Shown: piece after piece, positions 28,369 through 36,738 of the stretch
Layout: each line of letters begins with the position of its first letter
Numbering within the stretch: the stretch's first letter is position 1
Origin: CAWDZK01 sp963726615
GTDB lineage: Bacteria; Actinomycetota; Actinomycetes; JACCUZ01
Assembly: GCA_963726615.1 (NCBI GenBank)
Contig: CAVSCX010000011.1
Coordinates: forward strand, 558,001-622,000
Reading direction: 5' to 3'
DNA length: 64,000 nucleotides
The notes under the pieces: model-generated
Told to the model about the DNA's origin: nothing
Databases searched by the model: none
The model's input: the letters and a program-made list of their open reading frames with translations, nothing else
Program-made: the position numbers and the translations under genes

Positions 28369-28821
28369 ATGGCGCAGGGCTTGACCTACGACGAGCGGCT
28401 CACCGCGCCGGTCGCGTTGTGGATCGGTGCCTGGGTCGGCTCGGCCGTGCTGGGCGTGACCGTGTACGCCGCTCTCGGGCCGGCCGCCGGGCTCATCGCC
28501 GTGCTGGTCCCGGGGACGCTGATGTCCCTCGTGCTGCGCTCGGCCGCAGCCCGGGTCCAGGTTGTCGACGGCGAGCTTGTCGCCGGCCCCGCCCGGATCG
28601 ACGTGTCACTGCTCGGACCGGTGCGGGTGCTGGACGCTGACTCGGCCCGCCAGGTCCGCGGCCCGGCCTCGGACCCGGCCGGCTACCACCTGATCCGTGG
28701 CTGGGTGCCGGCGGGCGTGCAGGCTGCCGTGCTCGACGAGGCCGACCCGGCGCCGTACTGGTTCGTGGCCAGCCGGAACCCGGCCCGACTCGCCGCCGCC
28801 GTCGAGGCCGCGCGCCGCTGA
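28369..28821 (+). CDS. DUF3093 membrane protein
   Basis: This 150-residue protein has two adjacent membrane helices near the N-terminus (ALWIGAWVGSAVLGVTVY and GLIAVLVPGTLMSLVL). A soluble beta-rich domain follows, with GELVAGPARIDVSLLGPV and the conserved-looking end APYWFVASRNPARLAAAV. It is the equivalent of Rv2698; the function is unknown. ATG 28369 gives MAQGLTYDERLTAPVALW. It is divergent from the DUF885 gene (79-base spacer) and convergent with the EcsC-like gene, only 10 bases away and with no room for a terminator. Confidence 0.88.
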   Translation: MAQGLTYDERLTAPVALWIGAWVGSAVLGVTVYAALGPAAGLIAVLVPGTLMSLVLRSAAARVQVVDGELVAGPARIDVSLLGPVRVLDADSARQVRGPASDPAGYHLIRGWVPAGVQAAVLDEADPAPYWFVASRNPARLAAAVEAARR

Positions 28822-28831
28822 CGCCCGGCAG

Positions 28832-29659
28832 TCAGCCCACGGACCGTTCGGGCTCAGCCGCGCCGCTGACAGTCTCGCCCTGGACCGTGCGTCCGTCCCG
28901 TCGCCGGCGCAGGTCGTCGCGGACCTGCTCTCCCAGCCGCCGGCTCTCGCGGTGGTTGACCATGCTGCCCGCGACCGCGCCGCTCATCATCGGGCCGAGG
29001 GTGCTCAGGTTGCGGCCGGCCCGCCGCACCAGCCGCTTGCGCAGCGCCCGTTTCGCCGTGGCGCCGAGCGACACGCGCAGCGCAGCGGGCGAGAAAGGGT
29101 CGATGCCACGACGTTCCGTCCACGCCACGAGGTAGGACTGGGCCCGGGTGCGGAGCGGGCCCGCGGCCGGCATGCCGTACACCTCGTGCAGCTCGGCGAT
29201 GAGCTTCACCTCGGCGGCGGCGACCAGCAGGGTCTCGGCCGCGATCTGTGCGGGGGCGGACAGCAGGGTCGGGGGCGCGGCGAACTCCACCGCGGCCAGC
29301 GCCCCACCCGCGGCGCCGACCGCCCCGGTCGTCTTGGCAGCACCGGAGATCAGGGTCTGCGCCAGGTCGTCGTCGGACAGACCGGGGTGCTGGGCACGCA
29401 GGGTGGCGGCGTCCCGGACCGGTATGCGGGGGGCGATGTCGAGCAGCAGGTCGACCAGCCAGCCACCTCCGAGCACCGAGGCCCGCCCGGCCTGACGAGC
29501 CGACGTGGCGAGTGCTCTGCCCAGGCGGCCCAGGTCACGAGCCCGGTCCGGCCGGGAGGCGCCCGCGGCGTCCCCCGCCATCCGGGCGACGAGGTCCCCG
29601 ACACCTCCGGGCTCACCGTCGGGCGGACGCTCGGTGTCGTCGTCCGGTCGCTGGCTCAT
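28832..29659 (-). CDS. EcsC-like protein
   Basis: The 275-residue product has a hydrophilic N-terminus of about 40 residues, then an Ala/Gly-rich amphipathic core with weakly hydrophobic stretches (GAVGAAGGALAAVEFAAPPT, IAAETLLVAAAEVKLIAELH), and a basic C-terminus. The LLVAAAEVKLIAELHEVYG segment and the closing GPMMSGAVAGSMVNHRESRR segment resemble EcsC-family proteins, which associate with membranes and have no defined activity. The gene overlaps nothing, lies 28 bases downstream of the DUF4193 gene, and is not in the conserved block as I remember it. Confidence 0.7.
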   Translation of the reverse strand: MSQRPDDDTERPPDGEPGGVGDLVARMAGDAAGASRPDRARDLGRLGRALATSARQAGRASVLGGGWLVDLLLDIAPRIPVRDAATLRAQHPGLSDDDLAQTLISGAAKTTGAVGAAGGALAAVEFAAPPTLLSAPAQIAAETLLVAAAEVKLIAELHEVYGMPAAGPLRTRAQSYLVAWTERRGIDPFSPAALRVSLGATAKRALRKRLVRRAGRNLSTLGPMMSGAVAGSMVNHRESRRLGEQVRDDLRRRRDGRTVQGETVSGAAEPERSVG

Positions 29660-29687
29660 GCGGGCAGCATTCCCCCGATCGACCGGC

Positions 29688-29987
29688 TCAGGCCGCGCAC
29701 TCCTTGCAGATCAGCTTGCCCTTGACCTCTTTGGCCAGCTGGCTGCGGTGGTGCACGAGGAAGCAGCGCGAGCAGGTGAACTCGTCGGCCTGGCGCGGGA
29801 GGACCCGCACCGAGAGCTCCTCGTTGGACAGGTCGGCTCCGGGCAGCTCGAGCGACTCGGCCAGATCGGCCTCGTCGACGTCCACGGCGCTCGCCGACTT
29901 GTCCTGTCGGCGCGCCTTCAGCTCCTCGAGGCTGTCCTCGGACATCTCGTCGTCGGTCTTGCGGGGCGAGTCGTAATCGGTCGCCAT
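29688..29987 (-). CDS. DUF4193 zinc-ribbon-like protein
   Basis: The 99-residue protein has an acidic N-terminal two-thirds, including a conserved ATDYDSPRK start and the segment DELKARRQDKSASAVDVDEAD-like acidic run. The C-terminal zinc ribbon has FTCSRCFLVHHRSQLA and KLICKECAA, giving CX2C and CX2C ligand pairs. DUF4193 proteins are conserved in Actinobacteria (Rv2699c) and may bind nucleic acid or polymerase, but no function is proven. ATG 29987 is the first plausible start. Its promoter should lie in the 388-base spacer to the right. Confidence 0.92.
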   Translation of the reverse strand: MATDYDSPRKTDDEMSEDSLEELKARRQDKSASAVDVDEADLAESLELPGADLSNEELSVRVLPRQADEFTCSRCFLVHHRSQLAKEVKGKLICKECAA

Positions 29988-30375
29988 GGTGGAGAGGTCA
30001 CCTCAGATGCTCGGTACGTGCGGTGTGTTGCGGGCGTTGTAACGCTCGACCCCGTCGGTTTGTGCCCGGCGGCCCCACCGGGCCTCGGCGAGCGTGGGGG
30101 AGGCTGCCCCGGCTGGGCGAGCGCGGAGACTAGCGGATCGCGGCCCCCAGCGCTGCGGCCCGTCCAGGGCGTGGCGACGTGGGCGCGGCCGGGAAGCAGC
30201 CCGGGTCACGCAGTGTTCACCCGGACGTCGACCCGGGTGGCGTGATCTCGGTCACGATGGCCGGAGTCTCCCGTGTGGCCCCGCCCGGGTAGACACGGGC
30301 AACGGGCGCGGCCGCGTCTCGTCCGCCGCAGGCGGTCGGTTTGTCCGCTCCGACGGCGGTTGAGAGGGTGGCGGC
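29988..30375. promoter_or_regulatory. 388-base divergent spacer with a CRP-like palindrome
   Basis: No convincing gene is seen here; the one short minus-strand frame (30003-30209) is Arg/Ala-rich and shadow-like. A near-consensus CRP/FNR-type site, GTGATCTCGGTCAC (GTGA-N6-TCAC), lies at 30242-30255. An inverted repeat, CACCCGG/CCGGGTG, lies just before it at 30218-30239. Either the DUF4193 gene or the small plus-strand gene could be controlled. The Cei gene found at this point in M. tuberculosis is absent. Confidence 0.4.
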
Positions 30376-30534
30376 ATGAGTGAGTTCCAGCAGGAGATCC
30401 GGAACCGCCTGGAGTCGGCCACCCGGTCGCTGCACGAGGCTCAGCGCGACGGGGACGACTACCTGGCGCAGATCCGGCTCGGCGAGATCGACTCGCTCAC
30501 CCGGCTGGCCCAGGAGCACGACGCGGTCGCGTGA
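30376..30534 (+). CDS. small helical protein, 52 aa
   Basis: ATG 30376 opens a 52-codon gene. The product begins MSEFQQEIRNRLESATRSLH and is almost entirely polar and helical, with a heptad-like pattern (LESATRSLHEAQ, DSLTRLAQEH), so a short coiled coil is likely. The codon usage has the expected high third-position GC. It ends 28 bases before the convergent inositol-monophosphatase gene. Similar short proteins occur at this place in other Actinobacteria as I recall; the function is unknown. Confidence 0.7.
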   Translation: MSEFQQEIRNRLESATRSLHEAQRDGDDYLAQIRLGEIDSLTRLAQEHDAVA

Positions 30535-30562
30535 CGACCGGGGGGCTGAGCCTGGCCGGCCC

Positions 30563-31384
30563 TCAGGCCAGTGGGTCCAGATCCGCGTCGAGCGACTCCA
30601 GCAGGGCCAGCAGCTCGCTCACCAGGGGCTCCCGCGCTGCCACCACGAGCTGCTCGCCGGCTTCCGCACCGCGGAGCCCGGTGACCCGGACGCCGGCCTC
30701 TTCGGCGACCAGGCCGCCGGCGGCGAGGTCCCACGGCTTGAGGCCCTGCTCGTAGAAGGCGTCGACCCGGCCGGTGGCCACCGCGCACAGGTCGAGCGAG
30801 GCAGCGCCCATCCGCCGCACGTCGCGCACCCGTGGCAGCAGGTCCGCGAGCAGCTGGGCCTGACGCGCCCGTCGGCGGGCGTCGTAGCCGAATCCGGTCG
30901 CGACCAGGGCAAGGTCCAGCGTGGGTGCGCCCAGAACCGGGAGCGGCGCACCGTCCAGCCACGCTCCGTGACCGCGCGCCGCGGTCCACACCGCGCCGGC
31001 CGCAGGGTTGACCACGGCAGCGGCCACGACCCGGCCCCCGACCTCGGCGGCGATGCTCACGGCGTACGCCGGCAAGTCGTACAGGTAGTTGACAGTCCCG
31101 TCGATCGGGTCGACCACCCACCGCACGCCCGAGGTGCCGGCGCGCGAGGCCCCCTCCTCGCCCAGGAACCCGTCGTCCGGCCGGGCGGCGACGAGCCTGT
31201 CGACCACGAGCCGCTCGGAGCGCGTGTCCATCTCGGTCACGATGTCGGTGGCCGTCGACTTGGTGGCCGTCACCTCGAGCAGGCGCGGCCGCTCGTCGAC
31301 GACGAGCCGGCCCGCCTCACGGGCGACCCGCTCGGCCAGCTCCATCAGGGCGCGCGGGTCCGCCGCGGCCGTGGACCCGGTCAT
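30563..31384 (-). CDS. suhB: inositol monophosphatase family protein
   Basis: This 273-residue enzyme belongs to the Mg-dependent FIG superfamily (inositol phosphatases and SuhB). The metal-site motifs are GEEG (LGEEGASRAG), DPIDGTVNY (WVVDPIDGTVNYLYDLPAY) and LKPWDLAAGGLVAEEAG. Likely reactions are dephosphorylation of myo-inositol 1-phosphate, needed for phosphatidylinositol and mycothiol, or of a related sugar phosphate. The position equals suhB of M. tuberculosis. The ATG at 31384 overlaps the ferrochelatase stop as ATGA, so the two are co-translated. Confidence 0.93.
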   Translation of the reverse strand: MTGSTAAADPRALMELAERVAREAGRLVVDERPRLLEVTATKSTATDIVTEMDTRSERLVVDRLVAARPDDGFLGEEGASRAGTSGVRWVVDPIDGTVNYLYDLPAYAVSIAAEVGGRVVAAAVVNPAAGAVWTAARGHGAWLDGAPLPVLGAPTLDLALVATGFGYDARRRARQAQLLADLLPRVRDVRRMGAASLDLCAVATGRVDAFYEQGLKPWDLAAGGLVAEEAGVRVTGLRGAEAGEQLVVAAREPLVSELLALLESLDADLDPLA

Positions 31385-32469
31385 GCGCCGCACAACGCGG
31401 GCCGCCCGGCCTCGCGCAGGTTCGGGCAGCAGGACTGCGGGCACAGGTCGTGGCTCGGGCCGAGCTCGCCGAGCGCCGGCCGCCGCGGCTGCTCGCCGCG
31501 CACGACCGCGGCCCGCTCGAGGACGAGATCGCGCACCGCCGCGACGAACCGCGCGTCGGTGCCGACAGTCGCCGCCCGGGTCACCGGCAGGCCGACCCGC
31601 CGGGCGGTCGCCAGGGCCTCGGTGTCCAGGTCGAACTTCACCTCCATGTGGTCGGAGACGAAGCCGATGGGGACGAGCACCGCGGCGGATACACCGGCCG
31701 CGGCCAGCCCCTCCAGGTGGTCGTTGACGTCAGGTTCGAGCCAGGGATGGCCGGGGGCCCCGCTGCGGCTGCAGAAGACGAGATCCAGGTCGTGCTCGAC
31801 ACCGGTGGCCGCCGACACCCCAGCGGTGACGAGACGCGCCACGTCGCGGTGCTGGGTGCTGTACGCGTGACCGGCCGGACCGCTGGCCTCGTCCATCGAG
31901 GTCGGCACCGAGTGCGTGACGAAGACCAGGCGCGCACCGGGCCGCACCGCGGGCTCGAGGGCGGCCAGCCCGTCGAGCGTGGCGGCCACCATCGCCGCCA
32001 CGAAGCCCGGGTGGTTGAAGTAGTGCCGGACCCGGTCCACCACCGGCGCCCGGTCCCCGAGAGGGGCGACGGCGTCGGCGAGATTCTCCCGGTACTGCCG
32101 GCACCCGGAGTACGACGAGTAGGCCGACGTAAGCAGGGCGAGCACCCGGGAGCGCCCTTCGTCGGCGATCCGGGCCATCTCGTCGGCCAGGTACGGCGCC
32201 CAGTTCCGGTTGCCCCAGTACACCGGCAGGTCGAGCCCGTGCGCGACGAAGTCCGCCGACAGCGCTGCGACAAGCGCGCGGTTCTGGGCGTTGATCGGGC
32301 TGATCCCGCCGAATCCGAAGTAGTGCTCCCCGACCTCCAACAGGCGCTCACGCGGGATGCCGCGGCCGCGGGTGACGTTCTCGAGGAACGGCAACACCTC
32401 GTCCGGCCCCTCGGGGCCGCCGAAGGACACCAGCAGGAAGGCGTCGTAGGGGGCAGTGGCGTCGCTCAC
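31381..32469 (-). CDS. cpfC: ferrochelatase (coproporphyrin ferrochelatase type)
   Basis: The 362-residue enzyme inserts ferrous iron into a porphyrin; in Actinobacteria this is normally coproporphyrin III, giving coprohaem for ChdC. Recognisable segments are LLVSFGGPEGPDEVLPFL at the N-terminus, YWGNRNWAPYL, the catalytic-histidine strand LVFVTHSVPTSMD, and IGFVSDHMEVKFDLDTEA with the second conserved His and Glu. The C-terminal LCPQSCCPN segment fits the [2Fe-2S] cluster found in many actinobacterial ferrochelatases. GTG 32469 gives MSDATAPYDAFLLVSFGG. It is divergent from the MFS gene with a 64-base spacer. Confidence 0.96.
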   Translation of the reverse strand: MSDATAPYDAFLLVSFGGPEGPDEVLPFLENVTRGRGIPRERLLEVGEHYFGFGGISPINAQNRALVAALSADFVAHGLDLPVYWGNRNWAPYLADEMARIADEGRSRVLALLTSAYSSYSGCRQYRENLADAVAPLGDRAPVVDRVRHYFNHPGFVAAMVAATLDGLAALEPAVRPGARLVFVTHSVPTSMDEASGPAGHAYSTQHRDVARLVTAGVSAATGVEHDLDLVFCSRSGAPGHPWLEPDVNDHLEGLAAAGVSAAVLVPIGFVSDHMEVKFDLDTEALATARRVGLPVTRAATVGTDARFVAAVRDLVLERAAVVRGEQPRRPALGELGPSHDLCPQSCCPNLREAGRPALCGA

Positions 32470-32533
32470 CCCCGGATCCTTGCAAGCGATTCCCCGGTGC
32501 GGGTCGCCGGGGCGGTCCCGTACGGTGCGGGCC

Positions 32534-33709
32534 GTGCTCTCGCCGTACCGCGACCTGCTGGCGACGCCAGGCGGACTGCGCTTCTCCTCTGCCGCGTTCG
32601 TGGCCCGGCTGCCGATCGCCATGATCGGCCTGGGCATCGTCCTGCTCGTGGTCGCGGAGACCGGCCGCTACGGCCGCGCCGGTGCGCTGTCGGCGACCTT
32701 CGCGTTGGTCAACGCCGGCGCGGCACCGGTCATCGCGAGGCTTGTCGACAGGTACGGCCAGCGCCGGGTCCTGTTGCCGTCAGTCCCGGCCCACTGCATC
32801 GCTCTGGCCACCTTCGTCCTGCTGGTGAGTGTCGGCGCGCCGGACCCGACCCAGTGGGCCGCGGTGGTCGTCGCGGCCCTGCTCGCCCCGTCGATCGGTT
32901 CGCTGGTGCGGGCCCGGTGGGGCTACGTCCTCGGTCCGGATCCGCGGCTGGGCACGGCCTACGCGCTCGAGTCGGTGCTCGACGAGCTCATCTTCGTGCT
33001 CGGCCCGCTGATCGTGACCGTCCTTGCCACCCTGGTCGCGCCCCAGGCTGGGCTGCTGGTCGCGGCGCTCGTCGTCCTGGTCGGAACGGGGGCGCTGCTC
33101 GGCCACCGGGTCAGCGAGCCGCCGCCGTCGGTGCACGGAAGCGGCCACCCCTCCGCCCTGCGCAGCGCGGGGCTGCCGGTGCTGATGGTGGTGATGCTCT
33201 TCGTGGGTGGCGTGTTCGGCGCGGTGGAGCTGAGCACCGTCGCGTTCGCCGACGAGCACGGGCACCGGGCCCTCGCCGGCCCGCTGCTCGCGTGCTACGC
33301 GGGCGGCAGCCTGCTGTCCGGCCTGGTGTTCGGCACGCTCCCCTCCGACCTGCCCCGGCGGCGTTCACTGCTGCTGGGCGCCGCGGTGATGACCGTGACG
33401 GTGGCCGTCCTGCCGTTCGTGCGCAGCACCGTCCTGCTCGCGCTCCTGCTCGTCGTCTGCGGGGTCGGCATCGCCCCGACGCTGATCTCCGGCTTCTCCC
33501 TGGTGGAGCGGATCGTGCCGTCGGCAGCGGTGACAGAGGGCCTCACCTGGGCCACCACGGGGCTCGTCGTCGGCTTCTCGTCCTCGACCTGGCTTGCCGG
33601 GCACCTTGTCGACGCGGCCGGCGTCCCGTGGGCCTTCTCGGTCGCCACCGGGTCCGGGTCGCTGGCGCTGGCCGCGGGCGTCGCGGCGTACCGGCGCCTC
33701 CCGGGCTGA
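32534..33709 (+). CDS. MFS transporter
   Basis: This 391-residue protein has about 12 membrane helices in two six-helix halves, and the loop-2 motif (RLVDRYGQRRVLLPS) of the major facilitator superfamily between helices 2 and 3. The loop-8 region LPSDLPRRRSLLLG is the second-half equivalent. It resembles drug/sugar-type exporters with short loops; the substrate is not predictable. GTG 32534 (MLSPYRDLLATPGGLRFSS) is preferred, because the longer frame adds a segment that belongs to the divergent promoter region. Confidence 0.9.
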   Translation: MLSPYRDLLATPGGLRFSSAAFVARLPIAMIGLGIVLLVVAETGRYGRAGALSATFALVNAGAAPVIARLVDRYGQRRVLLPSVPAHCIALATFVLLVSVGAPDPTQWAAVVVAALLAPSIGSLVRARWGYVLGPDPRLGTAYALESVLDELIFVLGPLIVTVLATLVAPQAGLLVAALVVLVGTGALLGHRVSEPPPSVHGSGHPSALRSAGLPVLMVVMLFVGGVFGAVELSTVAFADEHGHRALAGPLLACYAGGSLLSGLVFGTLPSDLPRRRSLLLGAAVMTVTVAVLPFVRSTVLLALLLVVCGVGIAPTLISGFSLVERIVPSAAVTEGLTWATTGLVVGFSSSTWLAGHLVDAAGVPWAFSVATGSGSLALAAGVAAYRRLPG

Positions 33710-33738
33710 GCCTCGACCCGGCGGGGCGACCTGCCGAG

Positions 33739-33748
33739 TTGTCGACAA
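33739..33748. promoter_or_regulatory. short palindrome upstream of sepH
   Basis: The perfect 10-base palindrome TTGTCGACAA is followed by the AT-rich run ATATCG, in the 132-base gap between the MFS gene and sepH. A possible -10, TAGGCT, occurs nearer sepH. It could be a regulator site; the evidence is only the symmetry and position. Confidence 0.3.
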
Positions 33749-33841
33749 ATATCGCCGACCGGCCGGGCGCGCCTGCCGGGTCGGCCCACGCCCCCGTCCT
33801 AGGCTCGCGACAGTCGGACCGAGGCAACGGTGGAGGCAGCG

Positions 33842-34741
33842 ATGGGCGACGCGGCGGACGTCACACCCGAGGTCACGGACCTCCGGCTCGTCGCAGTCAC
33901 CCCCGGCCGCAGCCATCTGGTGCTCGAGGACGACGACAGCCACCAGTTCCGCGTGCCGGTCGACGAGCGGCTCGCGAACGCCCTGCGCTCCCACGAGCGG
34001 CCGGCACCCGACGGTCCCCGACGAGACGGCCAGCTGGAGATCGCCTTGGAGAGTCAGCTCAGCCCCCGCGAGATCCAGGCGCGCGTGCGCGCCGGCCGCA
34101 GCGTCGACGAGGTCGCCGTGGCGGCCGGCATCAGCGCCGAGCGGGTCGAGAGGTACGCCGTCCCGGTGCTCGCCGAGCGCGCCCACGTCGTCGAGCGGGC
34201 CCAGAGGGCCCCCGGCCGGCGGGCCAGCGGCGGGTCGGCACCCGCCCTTGCCGAGCTGGTGGGGTCCCGCCTGGCCGAGCAGAAGGTCTCGCTCGACGCG
34301 CTCGCCTGGGACGCGTGGCGCGGCGACGACGACCGGTGGGTGGTGAGCGTCACCTACCCCGGCACCGCCCGCGAGCGGGTGGCCACCTGGTCGTTCGACC
34401 CCCGGGGCCGGGTGCTGGCCCCCGCAGACGACGAGGCGCGCTGGCTGACCGGCGACGACACCGCCGAGCGGGTCGAGGACCAGCGGCCGACCGCGATCCG
34501 GCGGCTCTCGGCCGTCCCCGGTGGCGCGGACGGGCGTCCCGAGGGCCCGGCCGAGGCGCCGGCGGAGCCGCTCCACCCCGCGGCTGACGAGGTCTACGAC
34601 CGGGAGCTGGAGGAGGAGCGGCGCCGGACGGCCGGGTCCGACGTGGCGCCGGCCCGGCAGGCGGTGGCGGCGTCCCGCGGACGGCGCCCGCACGTCCCGT
34701 CCTGGGACGACATCATGTTCGGCCCGCGCCGCCGCGACTGA
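33842..34741 (+). CDS. sepH: SepH-like cell division protein (DUF3071)
   Basis: SepH promotes assembly of FtsZ filaments at the division site in Streptomyces and Mycobacterium. The 299-residue product has the N-terminal DUF3071 domain (TDLRLVAVTPGRSHLVLEDD) with a helix-turn-helix (SPREIQARVRAGRSVDEVAV, about 75-110). A second conserved region contains WRGDDDRWVVSVTYPG, a charged disordered linker follows, and the typical C-terminal end is RRPHVPSWDDIMFG. ATG 33842 is preceded by GGAGG; the GTG at 33830 overlaps that ribosome-binding site and is unlikely. Confidence 0.92.
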   Translation: MGDAADVTPEVTDLRLVAVTPGRSHLVLEDDDSHQFRVPVDERLANALRSHERPAPDGPRRDGQLEIALESQLSPREIQARVRAGRSVDEVAVAAGISAERVERYAVPVLAERAHVVERAQRAPGRRASGGSAPALAELVGSRLAEQKVSLDALAWDAWRGDDDRWVVSVTYPGTARERVATWSFDPRGRVLAPADDEARWLTGDDTAERVEDQRPTAIRRLSAVPGGADGRPEGPAEAPAEPLHPAADEVYDRELEEERRRTAGSDVAPARQAVAASRGRRPHVPSWDDIMFGPRRRD

Positions 34742-34816
34742 CCCTGCCGTCGGGTGGCGCGCTGTGGCTGCTTCAGCGACCCGGAAACCGCCACGACGCG
34801 CCGCTCAACCCGTCGG

Positions 34817-35515
34817 TCACCCGCTGGTGCGGGCCGGCCGGGGCGGCAGGGCACACGCGGCCAGGTCGAACGGCAGCGAGTCGGCCTCGTGCATCGCGAC
34901 CCGCACCAGCGCCTCCTGGGACGCCGCGGTCATCCGCCGCATGTGGTGCCGCCGGCAGAGCACCTCGTAGCCCACCGTGTCACCCGCCGAGGTGTCGCCG
35001 ACCACGACCTGCTCCCCCTCGAGGACCATGACGCCGTTGAGCGTGCGGGCGTTGTGGGTGGCACGCGACCCGCACCAGCACAGCGCCTCCACCTGGGGCA
35101 CCTGCACCCGGTCCGCGAGCTCGATCAGCCGCTGCGAGCCGGGGAAGAGCCGGGTGCGGAAGTCGGCGGTGATGCCGAACGCGTAGACGTCGACCGCCAT
35201 CTCGTCGACCACGCGGGCCAGCTGCTCGGCCTGGACCGTCGTGTAGAACTGCGCCTCGTCGCAGATCAGGTAGTCGACGCGGGCGCCGCGGATGCGCTCG
35301 TCGGCGACGACCTCCCAGAAGTCCAACCCGTCGGTGACCTCGACGGCTTCGGTGGAGAGCCCCAGTCGGCTGGACAGGGTGGCCGCACCCGCCCGGTCCA
35401 GCCTGGTGAAGATCAGGCCACGGCGCCCTCGTTGGCGGTGGTTGTGGTCGACCTGCAGCGCGAGGGTCGACTTGCCGCAGTCCATGGTGCCGGAGAAGAA
35501 GACGAGCTCGGGCAT
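34817..35515 (-). CDS. tdk: thymidine kinase
   Basis: Tdk phosphorylates thymidine (and deoxyuridine) in nucleoside salvage. The 232-residue type II enzyme has a Walker A at 9-17 (GTMDCGKST), the catalytic and Mg-binding strand DYLICDEAQFY, the lasso-loop region GVMVLEGEQVVVGD, and zinc-binding cysteines in ALCWCGSRAT and VLCRRHH. I chose ATG 35515 (MPELVFFSGTMDCGKST), which is the family N-terminus; the frame is open to 35557. It is convergent with sepH, 75 bases apart. Confidence 0.95.
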   Translation of the reverse strand: MPELVFFSGTMDCGKSTLALQVDHNHRQRGRRGLIFTRLDRAGAATLSSRLGLSTEAVEVTDGLDFWEVVADERIRGARVDYLICDEAQFYTTVQAEQLARVVDEMAVDVYAFGITADFRTRLFPGSQRLIELADRVQVPQVEALCWCGSRATHNARTLNGVMVLEGEQVVVGDTSAGDTVGYEVLCRRHHMRRMTAASQEALVRVAMHEADSLPFDLAACALPPRPARTSG

Positions 35516-35604
35516 CGCGGGTCGCGGCTCCTCGGTCGTGACGGGATCGCCGACCATGGTGCCATCCGGGGCGCGGTTCGACCGAACGGCGCCGGACCGT
35601 CCGG

Positions 35605-36738
35605 TCAGGCGCGGTGCACCAGCAGCGGAACCTCGACCTCGTCCGGGGTGAGCCCACCGTGCATGCCGACAAGACCGAGGATGTCCGGCGGCAGGACCCG
35701 CGAGTCGACCACCACGTGGTCGCGCACCGCCAACGCCAACAGGTCGCCCAGCCGGGCCCGCACCTCGTCGCGCACGACCGGCCCGTAGAGCCCGGCCTCG
35801 ACCGCGACGTCACGGTCCACCACCCAGTACGCATCACCGAGCGTCTCCCGCCAGGCCGACCGCACGCCTTCGTGCGCCCCGGGGCGCACGTGCACCTGGC
35901 TGCCGCGGAGGTCGCCCGAGACGGCGAGCACGCCGTCGGCGAGCGTCGGCGTCGAGGCGACGTCCCAGCGGTTGGCGTCGGGCACGTCGAGCATGCCGTG
36001 GTCGGAGGTGACCAGCAGGGTCGTCCCGCCCGGCAGCCTCCCAGCGATCTCCGCCGCCCAGCCGTCGACCCGCGACAGCTCATCCCGCCACGCGTCGCTG
36101 CGGCACCCGTGGCGGTGCCCGGTCGCGTCGAGGGCGCCGTAGTAGGCGTACACCAGCGACCGCGGCGACCGGCCGGCCGCTGCCACCGTCGCTGCCACCC
36201 GGTCCGCGGCCGTCTCGGCGGCCGCGTAGTCCCCACCTCTCAGGCCGGCCTCGGTGAGGCCCTGCCCGTCGAACGAGGCGGGCCCGACCCTGGTGACGGC
36301 GACGCCGTCGGCGGCCGCGCGCTCGAACGCGGTGGACCTCGGCTGCAGCGCGCGCAGGTCGGTCTGTGCCGGGACGGCCAGGGTGTTGACCAGCTGCCCG
36401 CCGTTCAGCCGGACCAGCAGCCCGGTGATGCCGTGCTCGCCAGGGGTCAGCCCGGTGCCGAGGGAGGTGAGCGCGATCGGCGTCGTGCTCGGGAACACCG
36501 TCGTGATCTCCATCGACGCCTCGGCGGCGAGCAGGCCGGCGAGGAACGGCGCCAGCGCGGCGTGCTCGCGCAGGGCCAGTGTGCCCAGGCCGTCGACGAG
36601 CAGGACGACGACCCGGTCGGTGGACGGCAGCGCCGGACCGGGGCGCTCCCCGGCGACCCCGAGCGACTCGAGGGCGGCGGGCAGGACGTCGGCGAGCGAG
36701 CCGCCGCCGTACCGGGGCGGTGTGGGCCCGCCTGTCAA
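35605..36738 (-). CDS. alkaline phosphatase / nucleotide pyrophosphatase family protein
   Basis: This 377-residue protein belongs to the alkaline-phosphatase superfamily (type I phosphodiesterase/nucleotide pyrophosphatase). Metal and nucleophile segments are VVVLLVDGLGTLALREHAA (Asp), TTVFPSTTPIALTSLGTG (catalytic Thr/Ser), YYGALDATGHRHG and LLVTSDHGMLDVP (Asp-His). There is no signal peptide, so it is probably cytoplasmic. The start is most likely the TTG at 36738, which overlaps the DUF5998 stop as TTGA; no ATG or GTG follows before the conserved core. Confidence 0.88.
   Translation of the reverse strand: MTGGPTPPRYGGGSLADVLPAALESLGVAGERPGPALPSTDRVVVLLVDGLGTLALREHAALAPFLAGLLAAEASMEITTVFPSTTPIALTSLGTGLTPGEHGITGLLVRLNGGQLVNTLAVPAQTDLRALQPRSTAFERAAADGVAVTRVGPASFDGQGLTEAGLRGGDYAAAETAADRVAATVAAAGRSPRSLVYAYYGALDATGHRHGCRSDAWRDELSRVDGWAAEIAGRLPGGTTLLVTSDHGMLDVPDANRWDVASTPTLADGVLAVSGDLRGSQVHVRPGAHEGVRSAWRETLGDAYWVVDRDVAVEAGLYGPVVRDEVRARLGDLLALAVRDHVVVDSRVLPPDILGLVGMHGGLTPDEVEVPLLVHRA

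Noticed and set aside
31450..34587. Open frame of 1045 codons on the plus strand
   Set aside because: It runs antisense to ferrochelatase and through the MFS and SepH genes in another frame. Its product is Arg/Gly/Pro-rich with no domain; such long shadows are usual at this GC content.
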